A DNA stretch of 64,000 bases. Origin: Micromonospora zingiberis. Lineage in GTDB: Bacteria; Actinomycetota; Actinomycetes; Mycobacteriales; Micromonosporaceae. Where the stretch lies: positions 1 to 64,000 of the forward strand of contig NZ_SJJR01000006.1 of assembly GCF_004331455.1 (NCBI RefSeq), read 5' to 3'. Below are positions 27,003 through 38,039 of this stretch, one piece after another. Each line of letters opens with the position of its first letter. The stretch's first letter is position 1. A model generated the notes under the pieces. That model saw nothing but the letters and a program-made list of their open reading frames with translations, made no database searches and was not told the origin of the DNA. A program made the position numbers and the translations under genes.

Positions 27003-27285
27003 GGGCGAGGTCTGGCGGATCGAGGGGGCTCGGGAGCGGCTCGGGCTGGTGATCAGTTCCGATGTCTACAACTCCACTGCCGTACCCATCGTGATCGTCG
27101 CCGAGGTGGTCGAGGCGGCGCTGCTGCGTGACTCGCCGCTGGCGGTGCCGATGGGCGGCTGGGTGGTGATGCCCGACCGGATCTCGTCGCCGATGAAGAA
27201 GTGGTTCACCGAGTGCGTGGACGTGGCCGACGCCGACACCATGCGCCACATCGACCGGGCGCTGCGCATCCTCCAGCAACTCTGA
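26992..27285 (+). CDS. MazF/PemK-like toxin
   Basis: A 97-residue protein with the MazF opening 'LRRGEVWRI', the core 'RLGLVISSDVYN', 'VPIVIVAEVV' and the later 'SSPMKKWFTECVDVADADTMRHID'. MazF toxins are mRNA or tRNA endoribonucleases neutralised by the antitoxin upstream. GTG 26992 gives the standard N-terminus; GTG 26980 is an in-frame alternative. Some usual MazF residues are not obvious, so activity is unproven. Confidence 0.8.
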   Translation: MLRRGEVWRIEGARERLGLVISSDVYNSTAVPIVIVAEVVEAALLRDSPLAVPMGGWVVMPDRISSPMKKWFTECVDVADADTMRHIDRALRILQQL

Positions 27286-27290
27286 CCGGG

Positions 27291-27331
27291 CGCGGTCCTC
27301 ACCGCCGTTGACCCGGCGCGGTCCTCACCGC
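27291..27331. repeat. Two 15-bp repeats after the toxin gene
   Basis: CGCGGTCCTCACCGC occurs at 27291-27305 and again at 27317-27331 (period 26 bp) directly after the toxin stop. Function unknown; it continues the repeat-rich character of this locus. Confidence 0.7.
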
Positions 27332-27418
27332 GATCGCCGGCCGGTGGTGCGCGTCCCGTTGCGGGGCCGACCCGAAGGACGAACGTCGCGGTAACTGTCG
27401 ATTTCTAGCTTCTGCGCC

Positions 27419-28786
27419 ATGACCACCACGAGCGCGCAACCCGAGGTTATCGAAGAGGAGAGCCTGGACCGCCGGCCCGGCCGCTGGATCGGGCACTGGA
27501 CGCCGGAGGATCCGGGGTTCTGGCGTACGACCGGCAGCCGGATCGCCCGGCGCAACCTCATCTGGTCGATCTTCGCCGAGCACATCGGTTTCTCGGTGTG
27601 GCTGCTGTGGAGCATCGTCGTCGTCCGGCTCGGTGACGCCGGCTGGCAGTTGACCACCAGCCAGGCGCTCTGGCTGGCCGCCGTACCGAGCGGGGTCGGG
27701 GCGCTGCTGCGGCTGCCGTACACCTTTGCCGTGCCGGTGTTCGGCGGCCGGAACTGGACGATCATCTCCGCGCTGCTGCTGATCGTGCCCTGCGCGGGCC
27801 TGGCCTGGGCGGTCGAGCGCCCGGAGATCGGCTACCCGGTGCTGTTGCTGATCGCCGGCACCGCCGGGCTGGGCGGCGGCAACTTCGCCTCCAGCATGGC
27901 GAACATCTCCTTCTTCTACCCGGAGCGGGAGAAGGGTTGGGCGCTGGGCCTCAACGCGGCCGGTGGCAACATCGGCGTGGCGGTGGTGCAGTTCCTGGTG
28001 CCGCAGGTGATCGTGCTCGGCGGCGGGCTCGCGTTGGCCCGGGCCGGCCTGATGTACATCCCGCTCGCGGTGATCGCCGCGGTCTGCGCGTACCTGTTCA
28101 TGGACAACCTGGTGGAGGCCAGGGCCGACGTGGGGCCGGTCTGGTCGTCGCTGCGGCACCGGGACACCTGGATCATGTCCCTGCTGTACATCGGCACCTT
28201 CGGCTCGTTCATCGGTTACTCGGCGGCCTTCCCGACCCTGCTGACCTCGGTGTTCGGCCGGCCGGACGTGGCGTTGGCCTGGGCGTTCCTCGGCGCGGCG
28301 GTGGGCTCGCTCTGCCGCCCGTTCGGTGGCCGGCTCTCCGACGTGGTGGGCGGTGCCCGGGTGACGGTGGCCAGTTTCGTGCTGATGGCCGTCGGTGCCC
28401 TGGCCGCACTCTGGTCGGTCGAGCAGCGCAGCATGGGCGTGTTCTTCGCGGCCTTCCTGCTGCTCTTCGTGGCCACCGGCGTTGGCAACGGCTCGACCTA
28501 CCGGATGATCAGCAGGATCTTCCAGGTCAAGGGGGAGGATCTGGGTGGTGCGCCGGAGGTGATGCTGGCGATGCGCCGGCAGGCCGCCGGTGCGTTGGGC
28601 ATCATCTCGGCAGTCGGTGCCCTCGGCGGATTCCTGGTGCCGATCTGTTACGCCTGGGCCAGGTCCACCTACGGTGGGATCCAGCCGGCGCTGCGCTTCT
28701 ACGTGGCGTTCTTCCTGGTGCTGCTCGTGGTCACCTGGGCGGCGTACCTGCGACCCGGGTCCCGGATGGCGCGGGCAAGGGTGTGA
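27419..28786 (+). CDS. narK: Nitrate/nitrite transporter of the major facilitator superfamily
   Basis: A 455-residue protein with about twelve hydrophobic helices after a 60-residue N-terminal cytoplasmic segment ('[17 protein letters not shown]'). '[19 protein letters not shown]' and '[11 protein letters not shown]' are the two nitrate-signature segments of the NNP family. It imports nitrate, or exports nitrite, for the nas-nir operon 3 kb away. It is transcribed alone; a possible GlnR half-site is seen in its leader but is too weak to list. Confidence 0.95.
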   Translation: MTTTSAQPEVIEEESLDRRPGRWIGHWTPEDPGFWRTTGSRIARRNLIWSIFAEHIGFSVWLLWSIVVVRLGDAGWQLTTSQALWLAAVPSGVGALLRLPYTFAVPVFGGRNWTIISALLLIVPCAGLAWAVERPEIGYPVLLLIAGTAGLGGGNFASSMANISFFYPEREKGWALGLNAAGGNIGVAVVQFLVPQVIVLGGGLALARAGLMYIPLAVIAAVCAYLFMDNLVEARADVGPVWSSLRHRDTWIMSLLYIGTFGSFIGYSAAFPTLLTSVFGRPDVALAWAFLGAAVGSLCRPFGGRLSDVVGGARVTVASFVLMAVGALAALWSVEQRSMGVFFAAFLLLFVATGVGNGSTYRMISRIFQVKGEDLGGAPEVMLAMRRQAAGALGIISAVGALGGFLVPICYAWARSTYGGIQPALRFYVAFFLVLLVVTWAAYLRPGSRMARARV

Positions 28787-28830
28787 GCGAGGTCATCTCC
28801 GCCCTTCCGGCGCGCCTGCCGGACCCCGTT

Positions 28831-28860
28831 TTGACCGGCCGCCGGGGCTGCGGGTATCGT
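28831..28860 (+). promoter_or_regulatory. Promoter for rplM-rpsI
   Basis: TTGACC (28831-28836) and TATCGT (28855-28860) are 18 bp apart and resemble the housekeeping sigma consensus. They give a leader of roughly 125 nt before rplM, long enough for translational autocontrol of the ribosomal-protein operon. Confidence 0.6.
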
Positions 28861-28994
28861 TGCCTGCTGTTGTACGACATCTGTGGGCGTGCCGCCTGAG
28901 GTACGCTTGGTCGTTCGTGCGCGCTGGTCCGGGCCGGGAGTTTCTGGTCACCTCGGCGCGCGACCCCAGACCGACGACGAGACAAGGTAGACCT

Positions 28995-29438
28995 GTGCGT
29001 ACGTACAGCCCGAAGCCGGGTGAGATCGAGCGTCAGTGGCACGTCATCGACGCCTCTGATGTCGTGCTGGGCCGCCTGGCCACCCACGCCGCCACGCTGC
29101 TGCGGGGCAAGCACAAGCCGACTTTCGCGCCGCACGTCGACACGGGCGACTTCGTCGTCATCGTGAACGCGGGCAAGGTTGCGCTGACCGGCAACAAGCG
29201 CCAGCAGAAGATCGCTTACCGGCACTCCGGTTACCCGGGTGGCCTCAAGCAGGTCGGCTACGAGGAGCTGCTGACCAAGCGCCCCGAGCGGGCCATCGAG
29301 CTGGCTGTCAAGGGAATGCTCCCGCACAACAAGCTCGGCCGTCAGCTGATCAAGAAGCTGAAGGTCTACGCCGGTGCAGAGCACCCGCACGGCGCGCAGC
29401 AGCCGATGCCGTTCGAGATCAAGCAGATCGCGCAGTGA
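28995..29438 (+). CDS. rplM: 50S ribosomal protein L13
   Basis: A 147-residue protein with the L13 pattern throughout: '[19 protein letters not shown]', '[16 protein letters not shown]', '[11 protein letters not shown]'. GTG 28995 ('[15 protein letters not shown]') matches the usual start. It is followed by rpsI, the standard bacterial pair. Confidence 0.98.
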   Translation: MRTYSPKPGEIERQWHVIDASDVVLGRLATHAATLLRGKHKPTFAPHVDTGDFVVIVNAGKVALTGNKRQQKIAYRHSGYPGGLKQVGYEELLTKRPERAIELAVKGMLPHNKLGRQLIKKLKVYAGAEHPHGAQQPMPFEIKQIAQ

Positions 29439-29458
29439 GCGCGGGCGAAGGAATCAGC

Positions 29459-29923
29459 ATGACCGACATCACCGCCACCGAGGTTGCCCCCGAGGCCACC
29501 GAGGCGCCGGCGCCCGTCGCCCGCGCGCCTCGTGGTGACCGCCCGATCCAGACCGTGGGTCGGCGCAAGGAGGCCATCGTCCGGGTCCGCATCGTGCCGG
29601 GCTCCGGCAAGATCACCTGCAACGGCCGGGACCTTGAGGCCTACTTCCCGAGCAAGGTGCACCAGCAGCTGATCAAGGACCCGCTGGTCACCGCCGAGAA
29701 GGCCGAGACGTTCGACGTCATCGCCAACCTGCGTGGCGGCGGCACCACCGGCCAGGCCGGTGCGCTGCGGCTGGCCATCGCCCGGGCGCTGATCGTCAGC
29801 GAGCCGGACGACCGCCCGGCCCTGAAGAAGGCCGGCTTCCTGACCCGGGACGCTCGGGTCAAGGAAAGCAAGAAGTACGGCCTCAAGAAGGCCCGTAAGG
29901 CTCCTCAGTACTCGAAGCGCTGA
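29459..29923 (+). CDS. rpsI: 30S ribosomal protein S9
   Basis: A 154-residue S9 with '[21 protein letters not shown]', 'VNLRGGG'-type '[24 protein letters not shown]' and the conserved end '[11 protein letters not shown]' that reaches the ribosomal P site. It has an acidic/Ala-rich N-terminal extension of about 30 residues, common in actinobacteria. ATG 29459 follows a GAAGGA site; GTG 29435 is an alternative. A terminator lies downstream. Confidence 0.98.
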   Translation: MTDITATEVAPEATEAPAPVARAPRGDRPIQTVGRRKEAIVRVRIVPGSGKITCNGRDLEAYFPSKVHQQLIKDPLVTAEKAETFDVIANLRGGGTTGQAGALRLAIARALIVSEPDDRPALKKAGFLTRDARVKESKKYGLKKARKAPQYSKR

Positions 29924-29952
29924 CCTCCAGCCGCACCTTGTACTTCTGACGG

Positions 29953-29997
29953 ACGGCCGGTCCGCCTCCCCCTCGACGCGGGAGGTGGGCCGGCCGT
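29953..29997 (+). terminator. Stem-loop terminator after rpsI
   Basis: ACGGCCGGTCCGCCTCCC pairs with GGGAGGTGGGCCGGCCGT (29980-29997) across a short loop, with one or two mismatches, followed by TTTC. It ends the rplM-rpsI transcript before glmM. Confidence 0.8.
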
Positions 29998-30060
29998 TTC
30001 GCTCTCTCCACCAGAGGGAAATTTCTCCTGCATCGGCAGTTTCATCGGAGGTTGGCGGGT

Positions 30061-31413
30061 ATGGGCCGGTTGTTCGGCACGGACGGCGTACGCGGACGGG
30101 CAAACGTCGATCTCACCCCGGAGTTGGCGCTTGCGGTGGCCGTGGCGGCCGCACACACCCTCGCCGAGTCGGACCGCAGTCATGCCCCGCTGGCCGTGGT
30201 CGGGCGGGACACCCGGGCCAGCGGCGAGATGCTGGAGGCGGCGGTGGTGGCCGGGCTGACCAGCGCCGGTGCGACGGTCGTCCGGGTCGGTGTGCTGCCC
30301 ACCCCGGCCGTGGCGTTCCTCACCGCAGAGGCCAAGGCGGACCTCGGGGTGATGCTCTCGGCCTCGCACAACCCGATGCCGGACAACGGGATCAAGCTCT
30401 TCGCCGCTGGTGGGCACAAGCTGCCCGACGAGATCGAGATGCGGATCGAGGCGGCCATCGAGGCCAACGCCACCACCGCCTGGAAGCGGCCGGTCGGCGC
30501 GGGGGTGGGCCGGGTACACGACCTGCTCGACGGCGCCGACCACTACGTGCAGCACCTCGTCGGCACCGTGCCGCACCGCCTCGACGGGATCAAGGTCGTG
30601 GTCGACTGCGCCAACGGCGCCGCCGCCGAGGTCGCCCCGGCGGCATACCGGGAGGCCGGCGCCGAGGTCGTCGCGATCTACGCCGAGCCGGACGGGCTCA
30701 ACATCAACGACGAGTGCGGGTCGAACCACATCGCCGCCCTGCGCGAGGCCGTCGTGGAGCACGGCGCGCACCTCGGCATCGCGCACGACGGCGACGCCGA
30801 CCGTTGCGTCGCCGTGACCGCCGACGGCGACGAGGTCGACGGCGACCAGGTGATGGCGATCCTGGCCCTGGCCATGCGGGAGGCCGGCACGCTCACCGGG
30901 GACACCCTGGTGGCCACCGTGATGAGCAACCTCGGCCTGCGCCTGGCCATGTCCGCCGAGGGCATCCGACTGGTCGAGACCAAGGTCGGCGACCGGTACG
31001 TGCTGGAGGAGTTGCGCGCCTCCGGGCTGGCCCTGGGCGGCGAGCAGAGCGGGCACATCGTGATGCCGGCGTACGCCACCACCGGCGACGGGGTGCTGAC
31101 CGGGCTGCACCTGATGGCCCGGATGGCGGCGACCGGCCGTACGCTGGCGGACCTCGCGGCGGTGGTGACCAAGCTGCCGCAGGTGCTGATCAACGTGCCG
31201 GTCGGGGACCGTACCGTCGGTGCCGCCGCGCCGGCCGTCCGCGCCGAGGTGGAACGCGCCGAGGCCGAGCTGGGTGAGACCGGACGGGTGCTGCTGCGTC
31301 CCTCGGGCACCGAGCCGCTGGTGCGGGTGATGGTCGAGGCGGCCACCGAGGCGACCGCGCGGGAGGTCGCCGAGCGGATCGCCGAACAGGTCCGCACCGC
31401 CAGCCCCGCCTGA
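30061..31413 (+). CDS. glmM: Phosphoglucosamine mutase
   Basis: Converts glucosamine-6-phosphate to glucosamine-1-phosphate for UDP-GlcNAc. The 450-residue protein has the start '[16 protein letters not shown]', the phosphoserine loop '[15 protein letters not shown]', the metal loop 'DGDADRC', the sugar loop 'GEQSGHIV' and the phosphate-binding end '[14 protein letters not shown]'. ATG 30061 is preferred over the TTG at 30052; CGGAGG lies 9 bp upstream. glmS, the preceding step, lies 2.5 kb away. Confidence 0.98.
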   Translation: MGRLFGTDGVRGRANVDLTPELALAVAVAAAHTLAESDRSHAPLAVVGRDTRASGEMLEAAVVAGLTSAGATVVRVGVLPTPAVAFLTAEAKADLGVMLSASHNPMPDNGIKLFAAGGHKLPDEIEMRIEAAIEANATTAWKRPVGAGVGRVHDLLDGADHYVQHLVGTVPHRLDGIKVVVDCANGAAAEVAPAAYREAGAEVVAIYAEPDGLNINDECGSNHIAALREAVVEHGAHLGIAHDGDADRCVAVTADGDEVDGDQVMAILALAMREAGTLTGDTLVATVMSNLGLRLAMSAEGIRLVETKVGDRYVLEELRASGLALGGEQSGHIVMPAYATTGDGVLTGLHLMARMAATGRTLADLAAVVTKLPQVLINVPVGDRTVGAAAPAVRAEVERAEAELGETGRVLLRPSGTEPLVRVMVEAATEATAREVAERIAEQVRTASPA

Positions 31414-31418
31414 CGGCG

Positions 31419-31483
31419 GGGTAAGGAAGGGCCCCCTGTTAACGCCTGGCGTATAGCAGGGGCCCCTTGTTAACAACGCCTGC
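31419..31483. repeat. Palindromic two-unit repeat, copy C (intergenic, inverted)
   Basis: Two units of the same element as copies A, B and D, but in the opposite orientation (GGAAGGGCCCCCTGTTAACG on the plus strand). It fills the gap between the convergent stops of glmM and the aldolase gene and may serve as a terminator there. Confidence 0.85.
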
Positions 31484-32584
31484 CTAGAGGCGGCTCAGAA
31501 ATCGGCTGCCCAGCTCGGTGACCTGTTCGGCGGGCAGCTCAAGGGCGGGTCCGGCGACGGTGATCTCGGTGTAGGCGAGGCCCGGCAGTTCGGTGGGAGT
31601 CCAGCCGCCGGCGAACCAGACCTTCTCCTCCTCGGCGAGCGCGAGGTTCGCGTCGTTCAGCGTGTCCGCCGGGTGCGGCAGCCAGAGCCGGAACTGGTGG
31701 GTGTGCGGCGGATCGGGAAAGACCTGGGCGCCGGGTAGGGCGCTCAGGGCCTGCGCCACCGTCCGCGCGTGGGCGACGTAGCCGGCCAGCCGGGGCAGCT
31801 CGCGGTCCAGTCCGTGCAGGGCGGCCAGGGCGGCCGGCCACTGCTGGAACAGGTTGCCGCCGTAACGGTGCCGCCAGGCACGGGCGTAGCGGGCCAGGTC
31901 GAAGTTGCCGGCCAACGCCGCACCGGAGATGCCGCCGAGGGACTTGTAGAACGAGACGTACGTGCTGTCCGCCAGCGCGGCGATCTCGGCCGTCGAGTGT
32001 CCCAGGTGGACGGTGGACTCCCAGATCCGGGCGCCGTCAAAGTGCACGCGGGCACCCAGATCCCGGGCCGCGTCGACCGTGGCGACCAACTCGTCCCAGG
32101 TCGGCAGGACGAAGCCGGCGTCGCGCAGCGGCAGTTCGAGCAGCAGCGTACCGATCGGCTCGTCGAGGCCGGCCACTTCGGTGGCGGTCGGGTTGCGCGG
32201 CGCGGTCGTGGTGCGGACCGCGCGCAGACCGCCGAGCACGGCGTACGCGTCCCGCTCGTGCACCAGCGGATGGCTCAACGGGTGCAGGCCGACGCCGGGC
32301 CGCCCGGTCAGCTCCGCGCCGTAGCGCATGGCCACCTGCTGGGCCATCGTTCCGGTGGGAAAGAAGACCGCGTCCTGCGTGCCGAGCAGCTCGGCCACCC
32401 GGCTCTCCAGCGCCGTCACCGCTCCGCCGGTGCCGTAGAAGTCGGGCTGTAGGTCGTCGTCGACGAGCGTCCGGATGGCGTCGAGTTGCTCGGCGACCGA
32501 GAGCGGCCGGGCGCCGGAGAGCACGGTGTGGCAATCCCGCAGGGCCGCTTGGCGGCGGGCCCGCTTCGCCTGTTCGTCGGTCAT
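31484..32584 (-). CDS. Threonine aldolase/beta-eliminating lyase family protein
   Basis: A 366-residue PLP enzyme of the low-specificity threonine aldolase type. 'FYGTGGAVTALESRVAELLG' and 'FFPTGTMAQQVAMR' form the cofactor-phosphate region, 'VHFDGARIWES' carries the Asp that pairs with the PLP nitrogen, and 'VSFYKSLGGISGA' has the PLP lysine. The amino acid cleaved is not certain. ATG 32584 overlaps the aminotransferase stop by 4 bp. Confidence 0.87.
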   Translation of the reverse strand: MTDEQAKRARRQAALRDCHTVLSGARPLSVAEQLDAIRTLVDDDLQPDFYGTGGAVTALESRVAELLGTQDAVFFPTGTMAQQVAMRYGAELTGRPGVGLHPLSHPLVHERDAYAVLGGLRAVRTTTAPRNPTATEVAGLDEPIGTLLLELPLRDAGFVLPTWDELVATVDAARDLGARVHFDGARIWESTVHLGHSTAEIAALADSTYVSFYKSLGGISGAALAGNFDLARYARAWRHRYGGNLFQQWPAALAALHGLDRELPRLAGYVAHARTVAQALSALPGAQVFPDPPHTHQFRLWLPHPADTLNDANLALAEEEKVWFAGGWTPTELPGLAYTEITVAGPALELPAEQVTELGSRFLSRL

Positions 32585-33801
32585 CGGTCCCACTTGGCGG
32601 CGCGCAGTCGGGACGCCGCCTCGGTGAGCACGTCGGGGCGTTTGCAGAAGGCGAACCGGACCAGCCGCCGGCCGGCCTCGGCGTCGTCGTAGAAGACCTG
32701 GGTCGGTACGGCCACCACGCCGCAGCGTTCGGGCAGCGCCCGGCAGAACTCGACGCCGTCGGTGCCGCCGAGCGGGGTGATGTCGGCGGTGACGAAGTAC
32801 GTCCCCTCCGGGGTGAGCACCTCGAAACCGGCGTCGGTGAGCCCGCCGATCAGCTGGTCCCGGCGGGCCTGCAGGCCGGCCCGGAACTCGTCGAAGTATG
32901 CGTCGGACAGGGCGAGCGCCACCGCGACCGCCGGTTGCAGCGGCGCGGCGTTGACGAAGGTGAGGAACTGCTTGACGCGCAGCAGCGCCGACACCAGCTC
33001 CGCCGGGCCGCTCGCCCAGCCCACCTTCCAGCCGGTGCAGGAGAAGGTCTTGCCGGCCGAGGAGATGCGCAAGGTGCGCTCGCGCATGCCGGGCAGCGTC
33101 GCCAGCGGGACGTGCCGGCTCGCGGCGTCGGTGAAGACCAGGTGTTCGTACACCTCGTCGGTGACCGCGTACGCGCCGTGCTGCTGGCAGAGTTCCGCGA
33201 CCAGGGCCAGTTCGGTCGGGGTGAACACCTTGCCGGTCGGGTTGTGCGGGGAGTTCAGCAGCACCAACCGGGTACGCGGACCGAACGCCGCGCGCAGCGC
33301 GGCCGGGTCGAAGGCGTACCGCCCATCGGGGCCAGGACGCAGGGTGACCGGTCGCCGCACCGCGCCGGCCAGGGCGATCGAGGCGGCGTACGAGTCGTAG
33401 TACGGCTCGAAGCAGACCACCTCGTCGCCGGGCTCGCAGAGGGCGAGGATCGCGGCGGCCACCGCCTCGGTCGCCCCGGCGGTGATCACCACCTCGCCGT
33501 TCGGGTCGTACTCCAGGCCCCAGAAGCGGCGCTGGTGTGCCGCCACCGCCGTGCGCAGCTCGGGGATGCCCGGACCCGGCGGGTACTGGTTGCGGCCGGC
33601 GCGCAGCGCCTCGGCCGCGGCGGCGAGCATCTCGGGCGGGCCGTCGGTGTCCGGAAAGCCCTGCCCGAGGTTCACCGCACCGGTTCGCACGGCAAGGGCG
33701 GACATCTCGGCGAAGATCGTCGTCCCGAACGGGCGCATCCGGCTCACCAGTGGGTCGACATCGGTGCTCGTCACGCCCGTCAGGGTACGGGTGCGAGCCA
33801 T
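32581..33801 (-). CDS. PLP-dependent aminotransferase, class I/II
   Basis: A 406-residue fold-type I aminotransferase. 'VNLGQGFPDTDGPPEML', 'NSPHNPTGKVF', 'TDEVYEHLVF' and 'RISSAGKTFSCTGWKVGW' (PLP lysine) are clear. It resembles the kynurenine/methionine or succinyl-DAP group; the substrate is not settled. ATG 33801 is listed; GTG 33774 is an alternative that drops nine residues. It is coupled to the aldolase-type gene. Confidence 0.9.
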   Translation of the reverse strand: MARTRTLTGVTSTDVDPLVSRMRPFGTTIFAEMSALAVRTGAVNLGQGFPDTDGPPEMLAAAAEALRAGRNQYPPGPGIPELRTAVAAHQRRFWGLEYDPNGEVVITAGATEAVAAAILALCEPGDEVVCFEPYYDSYAASIALAGAVRRPVTLRPGPDGRYAFDPAALRAAFGPRTRLVLLNSPHNPTGKVFTPTELALVAELCQQHGAYAVTDEVYEHLVFTDAASRHVPLATLPGMRERTLRISSAGKTFSCTGWKVGWASGPAELVSALLRVKQFLTFVNAAPLQPAVAVALALSDAYFDEFRAGLQARRDQLIGGLTDAGFEVLTPEGTYFVTADITPLGGTDGVEFCRALPERCGVVAVPTQVFYDDAEAGRRLVRFAFCKRPDVLTEAASRLRAAKWDR

Positions 33802-33918
33802 CGCAACGCCCGCCCCCGGCTGCGTGCTTTGTGAGCCCGATCACCGGACAGTGCCGAAACGCGCATATTCAGTGATTGTTTACCTGGCTTTCGCGCAGAC
33901 ATCCTGAGCGGACCTGGT

Positions 33919-33924
33919 TAGGCT
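33919..33924 (+). promoter_or_regulatory. -10 element of a leaderless glmS promoter
   Basis: TAGGCT ends 7 nt before the glmS ATG and no ribosome site is present, so the transcript probably starts at or next to the start codon. No convincing -35 hexamer is visible. Confidence 0.5.
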
Positions 33925-33931
33925 GCCATCC

Positions 33932-35845
<1,914 letters not shown>

Positions 35846-35852
35846 CCGCACG

Positions 35853-37460
35853 TCACTGCCCGACCACGATCCGGGCCATGCCGTCCAGTGCCGGGTTGGC
35901 CGGATGCCAGTAGCCGGTGTGGCCGTACCGGCCGCTGGGGAAGGTCCGGCCACCGAAGGACGGGTCGGTCGGGTCACGTCCGAACCAGCGTTCGTCGTCG
36001 CTGCCGGCCAGCATCCCGGCGATCGTGGCGAGCGGGGAGACGCTGAGCACCGCCTGCCGGGCCAACTCGTCCGGCGGGCGGGTCAGTCGGATCACGTCGT
36101 CCGGTGCGCTGCTGGCCCACACCTGGCCGGCTGGTACGCCCAGCTCGGCGGCGTGCCCCACGCCGACCCCGGGCGAGCCGACGAAGACCAGCGCGTCCGC
36201 GGCGAGCCCGTGATCCCGGGCGGCGCTGCCCACCACCAGCGACCCGTAGCTGTGCCCGAGGACGGTCTGCCGGGCGGGCGCCCCGTCATGGGTGGTCCGC
36301 AGCCCTTCCTGGAACCGGTGCAGCGCGTCACCGGCCGCGCGGGCCTGCCCGTCCCGGGCCGCCTCGTGGAGGAAATCCGGGGCGTCGTAGTCCAGCCAGA
36401 GCACCGCGGAGGTCTCCTGCCCGGGTGCCAGTTCGGCACAACGGGACAGCACCCGGGCGGCGCGACCCAGCTCGTCGGTGGCGCCGTCCAGCCCGGCGGT
36501 CATGCCCGGCACATGCGTCAGGATGCCGGCAGCGCGATCCGGGTTGCCCAGCGCGACCACCGTCCGCCCCTCACCGCCGACCTCCAGCCCGAGCAGGTAC
36601 GCGCGGGGCAGCTCCGGCGACGCCAGCCGGTCCGCGAGCGCGTCCAGCCCGGTCAACGCGGCGTCGACGGCGCGTAGCCCGAGCAGTTCGGCCGGCCCGC
36701 GCGGCACCCGGCCCAGCAACTGCCCCCAGCGTTCCAGCAACGCCGCGCGTCGCGCCCCCAGCAGTAACCGGTTGGCCTGGTCGCGGGCGGCGGCCGGGAT
36801 GCCGTCCAGCCGACCGATCAGCTCGGGCTCGTGTCCCACCAGCCAGCGCCGTTCGGCCGCGCTGAGCCCCGCCCACCAGCGGTTGACCAGGGCGGGATCG
36901 GTGTGCGGCGCGGGCCGTCCCGGTGGTGGTCGGGTCACCCAGCCGGATTCGGCGCCCGCCGACAGTCGGTCGAGACGGTCGGCAGCCTCCCGGTCCGCCG
37001 CGCTGGCCAGGTCGAGCGCGTCCCGGATGGCCGCTGCCACCGGAACCACCGTCGGACCGGCTCGGTGGATCGGCACCCGGTCCGGATCGGGGCTGGTCCG
37101 GCCCCATCGGTCGATCAGCACCCCGGCGGTGGCCGCCAGCGTCACGGCCGCCGCCAACCGGGCCCGGGCCGCCGTCAGCCGGGCGGCGAACTCGGCCAGC
37201 ACCTGGTCGACCTCGATCGCGACCGGCGCCAGCGTGCGCAGCTCGGCCCGTAGGTCGGAGAGTCGATCCTCGGCAGCGGTGGCGGCCTGCCCCGACCATC
37301 GGGAGCGCAACGCTGCCGCATCGGCCGCGAGTTCGGCGGCGCGTCGCTCGGCCAGGCCGACCAGCTGCGCCCAGGCCGTCCCGGTGGCCCGCCAGCTCGC
37401 CGGATCAGCCGTCGAGAGCTGCGCGTAGCCGACCTGGCCCGCTCGGGTCGCCCCGGTCAC
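35853..37460 (-). CDS. Alpha/beta hydrolase, DUF1023, with WXG100-like N-terminus
   Basis: A 535-residue protein. The first 130 or so residues are Ala-rich helices with 'LRSRWSGQAATAAEDRL', a WXG-type turn. The rest contains a DUF1023 alpha/beta hydrolase with nucleophile motif 'GHSYGS', a later Asp ('SSAPDDVIRLT') and His in 'GYWHPANP'. The GTG start overlaps the stop of the small helical gene upstream by 4 bp. The pair resembles ESX/type VII-associated exported proteins (inference); no secretion genes are nearby. Confidence 0.85.
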   Translation of the reverse strand: MTGATRAGQVGYAQLSTADPASWRATGTAWAQLVGLAERRAAELAADAAALRSRWSGQAATAAEDRLSDLRAELRTLAPVAIEVDQVLAEFAARLTAARARLAAAVTLAATAGVLIDRWGRTSPDPDRVPIHRAGPTVVPVAAAIRDALDLASAADREAADRLDRLSAGAESGWVTRPPPGRPAPHTDPALVNRWWAGLSAAERRWLVGHEPELIGRLDGIPAAARDQANRLLLGARRAALLERWGQLLGRVPRGPAELLGLRAVDAALTGLDALADRLASPELPRAYLLGLEVGGEGRTVVALGNPDRAAGILTHVPGMTAGLDGATDELGRAARVLSRCAELAPGQETSAVLWLDYDAPDFLHEAARDGQARAAGDALHRFQEGLRTTHDGAPARQTVLGHSYGSLVVGSAARDHGLAADALVFVGSPGVGVGHAAELGVPAGQVWASSAPDDVIRLTRPPDELARQAVLSVSPLATIAGMLAGSDDERWFGRDPTDPSFGGRTFPSGRYGHTGYWHPANPALDGMARIVVGQ

Positions 37461-37753
37461 CGGGGCAGGGTGGACAGTCGGACGGCCACCCGGTCGTCCA
37501 CCGACTCGTACGCTCGGGCGGCGGCGCGTACCGCGTCACCGGTCTGCGTCACCTGGGCGCCGAGCCGGGCCGACCAGGACTGCACGGCTGCTTCCAGCGC
37601 GCCCAGCGCGGCCCCGGCCGACCAGCCGGGTGCCGGTGGCGCGAACCCCGGCACGTCGGCCAGCCCCTGCGCCAGCCGGTGACCTTGGTCGCCCAGCGAC
37701 CGTCCAACCTGGTGCAGCAACTCCGGCTGCACGGTCAACTCCTGCTCGGTCAT
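37457..37753 (-). CDS. Small helical protein, WXG100/ESX-like
   Basis: A 98-residue protein of two long helices around 'APPAPGWSAGAALGALEAAV' (a 'GWSAG' turn in the WXG position), ending in basic residues. It resembles type VII secretion substrates or their DUF1023 partners. ATG 37753; overlaps the downstream hydrolase gene by 4 bp. Confidence 0.75.
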   Translation of the reverse strand: MTEQELTVQPELLHQVGRSLGDQGHRLAQGLADVPGFAPPAPGWSAGAALGALEAAVQSWSARLGAQVTQTGDAVRAAARAYESVDDRVAVRLSTLPR

Positions 37754-37820
37754 CGCCCCTCCCACCTGCGGCACCGTCGTCCGGCACGAAGCTAGGCCCA
37801 GCCGGGCACCCGGGGCGTGC

Positions 37821-37865
37821 CCTGTGGACAACCGGTGAGGGGCGGACCGGTGCGTTGTCCACAGG
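37821..37865. promoter_or_regulatory. Pair of inverted consensus DnaA boxes
   Basis: TTGTCCACA reads on the minus strand at 37831-37823 and on the plus strand at 37855-37863, inside a perfect 12-bp inverted repeat. Both match the consensus DnaA box of high-GC actinobacteria, and their centres are 32 bp apart (about three helical turns). No dnaA/dnaN or other oriC genes are here, so this is a candidate DnaA-controlled promoter or titration site. Confidence 0.65.
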
Positions 37866-37912
37866 CGTTGCCGGGGCGGCGGCGGACGCCTATCTTGTGG
37901 CCCGCCCGCCGG

Positions 37913-37918
37913 TAGGGT
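37913..37918 (+). promoter_or_regulatory. -10 element upstream of the acpS remnant and nnr
   Basis: TAGGGT ends 7 nt before the GTG at 37926 with no ribosome site, the same leaderless spacing as glmS and alr. It lies 50 bp downstream of the DnaA boxes. Confidence 0.45.
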
Positions 37919-37925
37919 GGGCCGC

Positions 37926-38039
37926 GTGATCGTCGCTGTCGGTCTCGACGTGGCGTTGGCCTACCGGCTCGCCCGGGCGCTGGCCGGCACGCCATCGCTC
38001 GCCGACCGGCTTCGCTCGGAAGAACGGGGTGGCAGATGA
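37926..38039 (+). pseudogene. acpS: Truncated holo-ACP synthase (acpS remnant, 37 codons)
   Basis: The 37 residues begin like AcpS ('VIVAVGLDVALAYRLARAL', then 'AGTPSLADRL') and keep the Asp of the N-terminal metal-binding motif. They then jump to 'RSEERGGR' and stop. A full AcpS has about 120 residues including a second acidic metal ligand and the CoA-binding region, all absent. Intact acpS is commonly found directly upstream of nnr in related genomes (family knowledge). The ATGA overlap with nnr is retained, so a clean internal deletion is likely. It may now serve only as a leader peptide. Confidence 0.75.

Noticed and set aside
27350..27418. GlnR site upstream of narK
   Set aside because: Only one half-site (GTAAC or GTTAC) is credible; the partner at the right spacing has at least two mismatches.
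29905..31476. Minus-strand frame of 523 codons opposite glmM
   Set aside because: Composition is typical of an antisense shadow; glmM is complete and certain on the other strand.
37821..37865. Replication origin
   Set aside because: Only two DnaA boxes and no dnaA, dnaN or A/T-rich unwinding region; better seen as a regulatory site.
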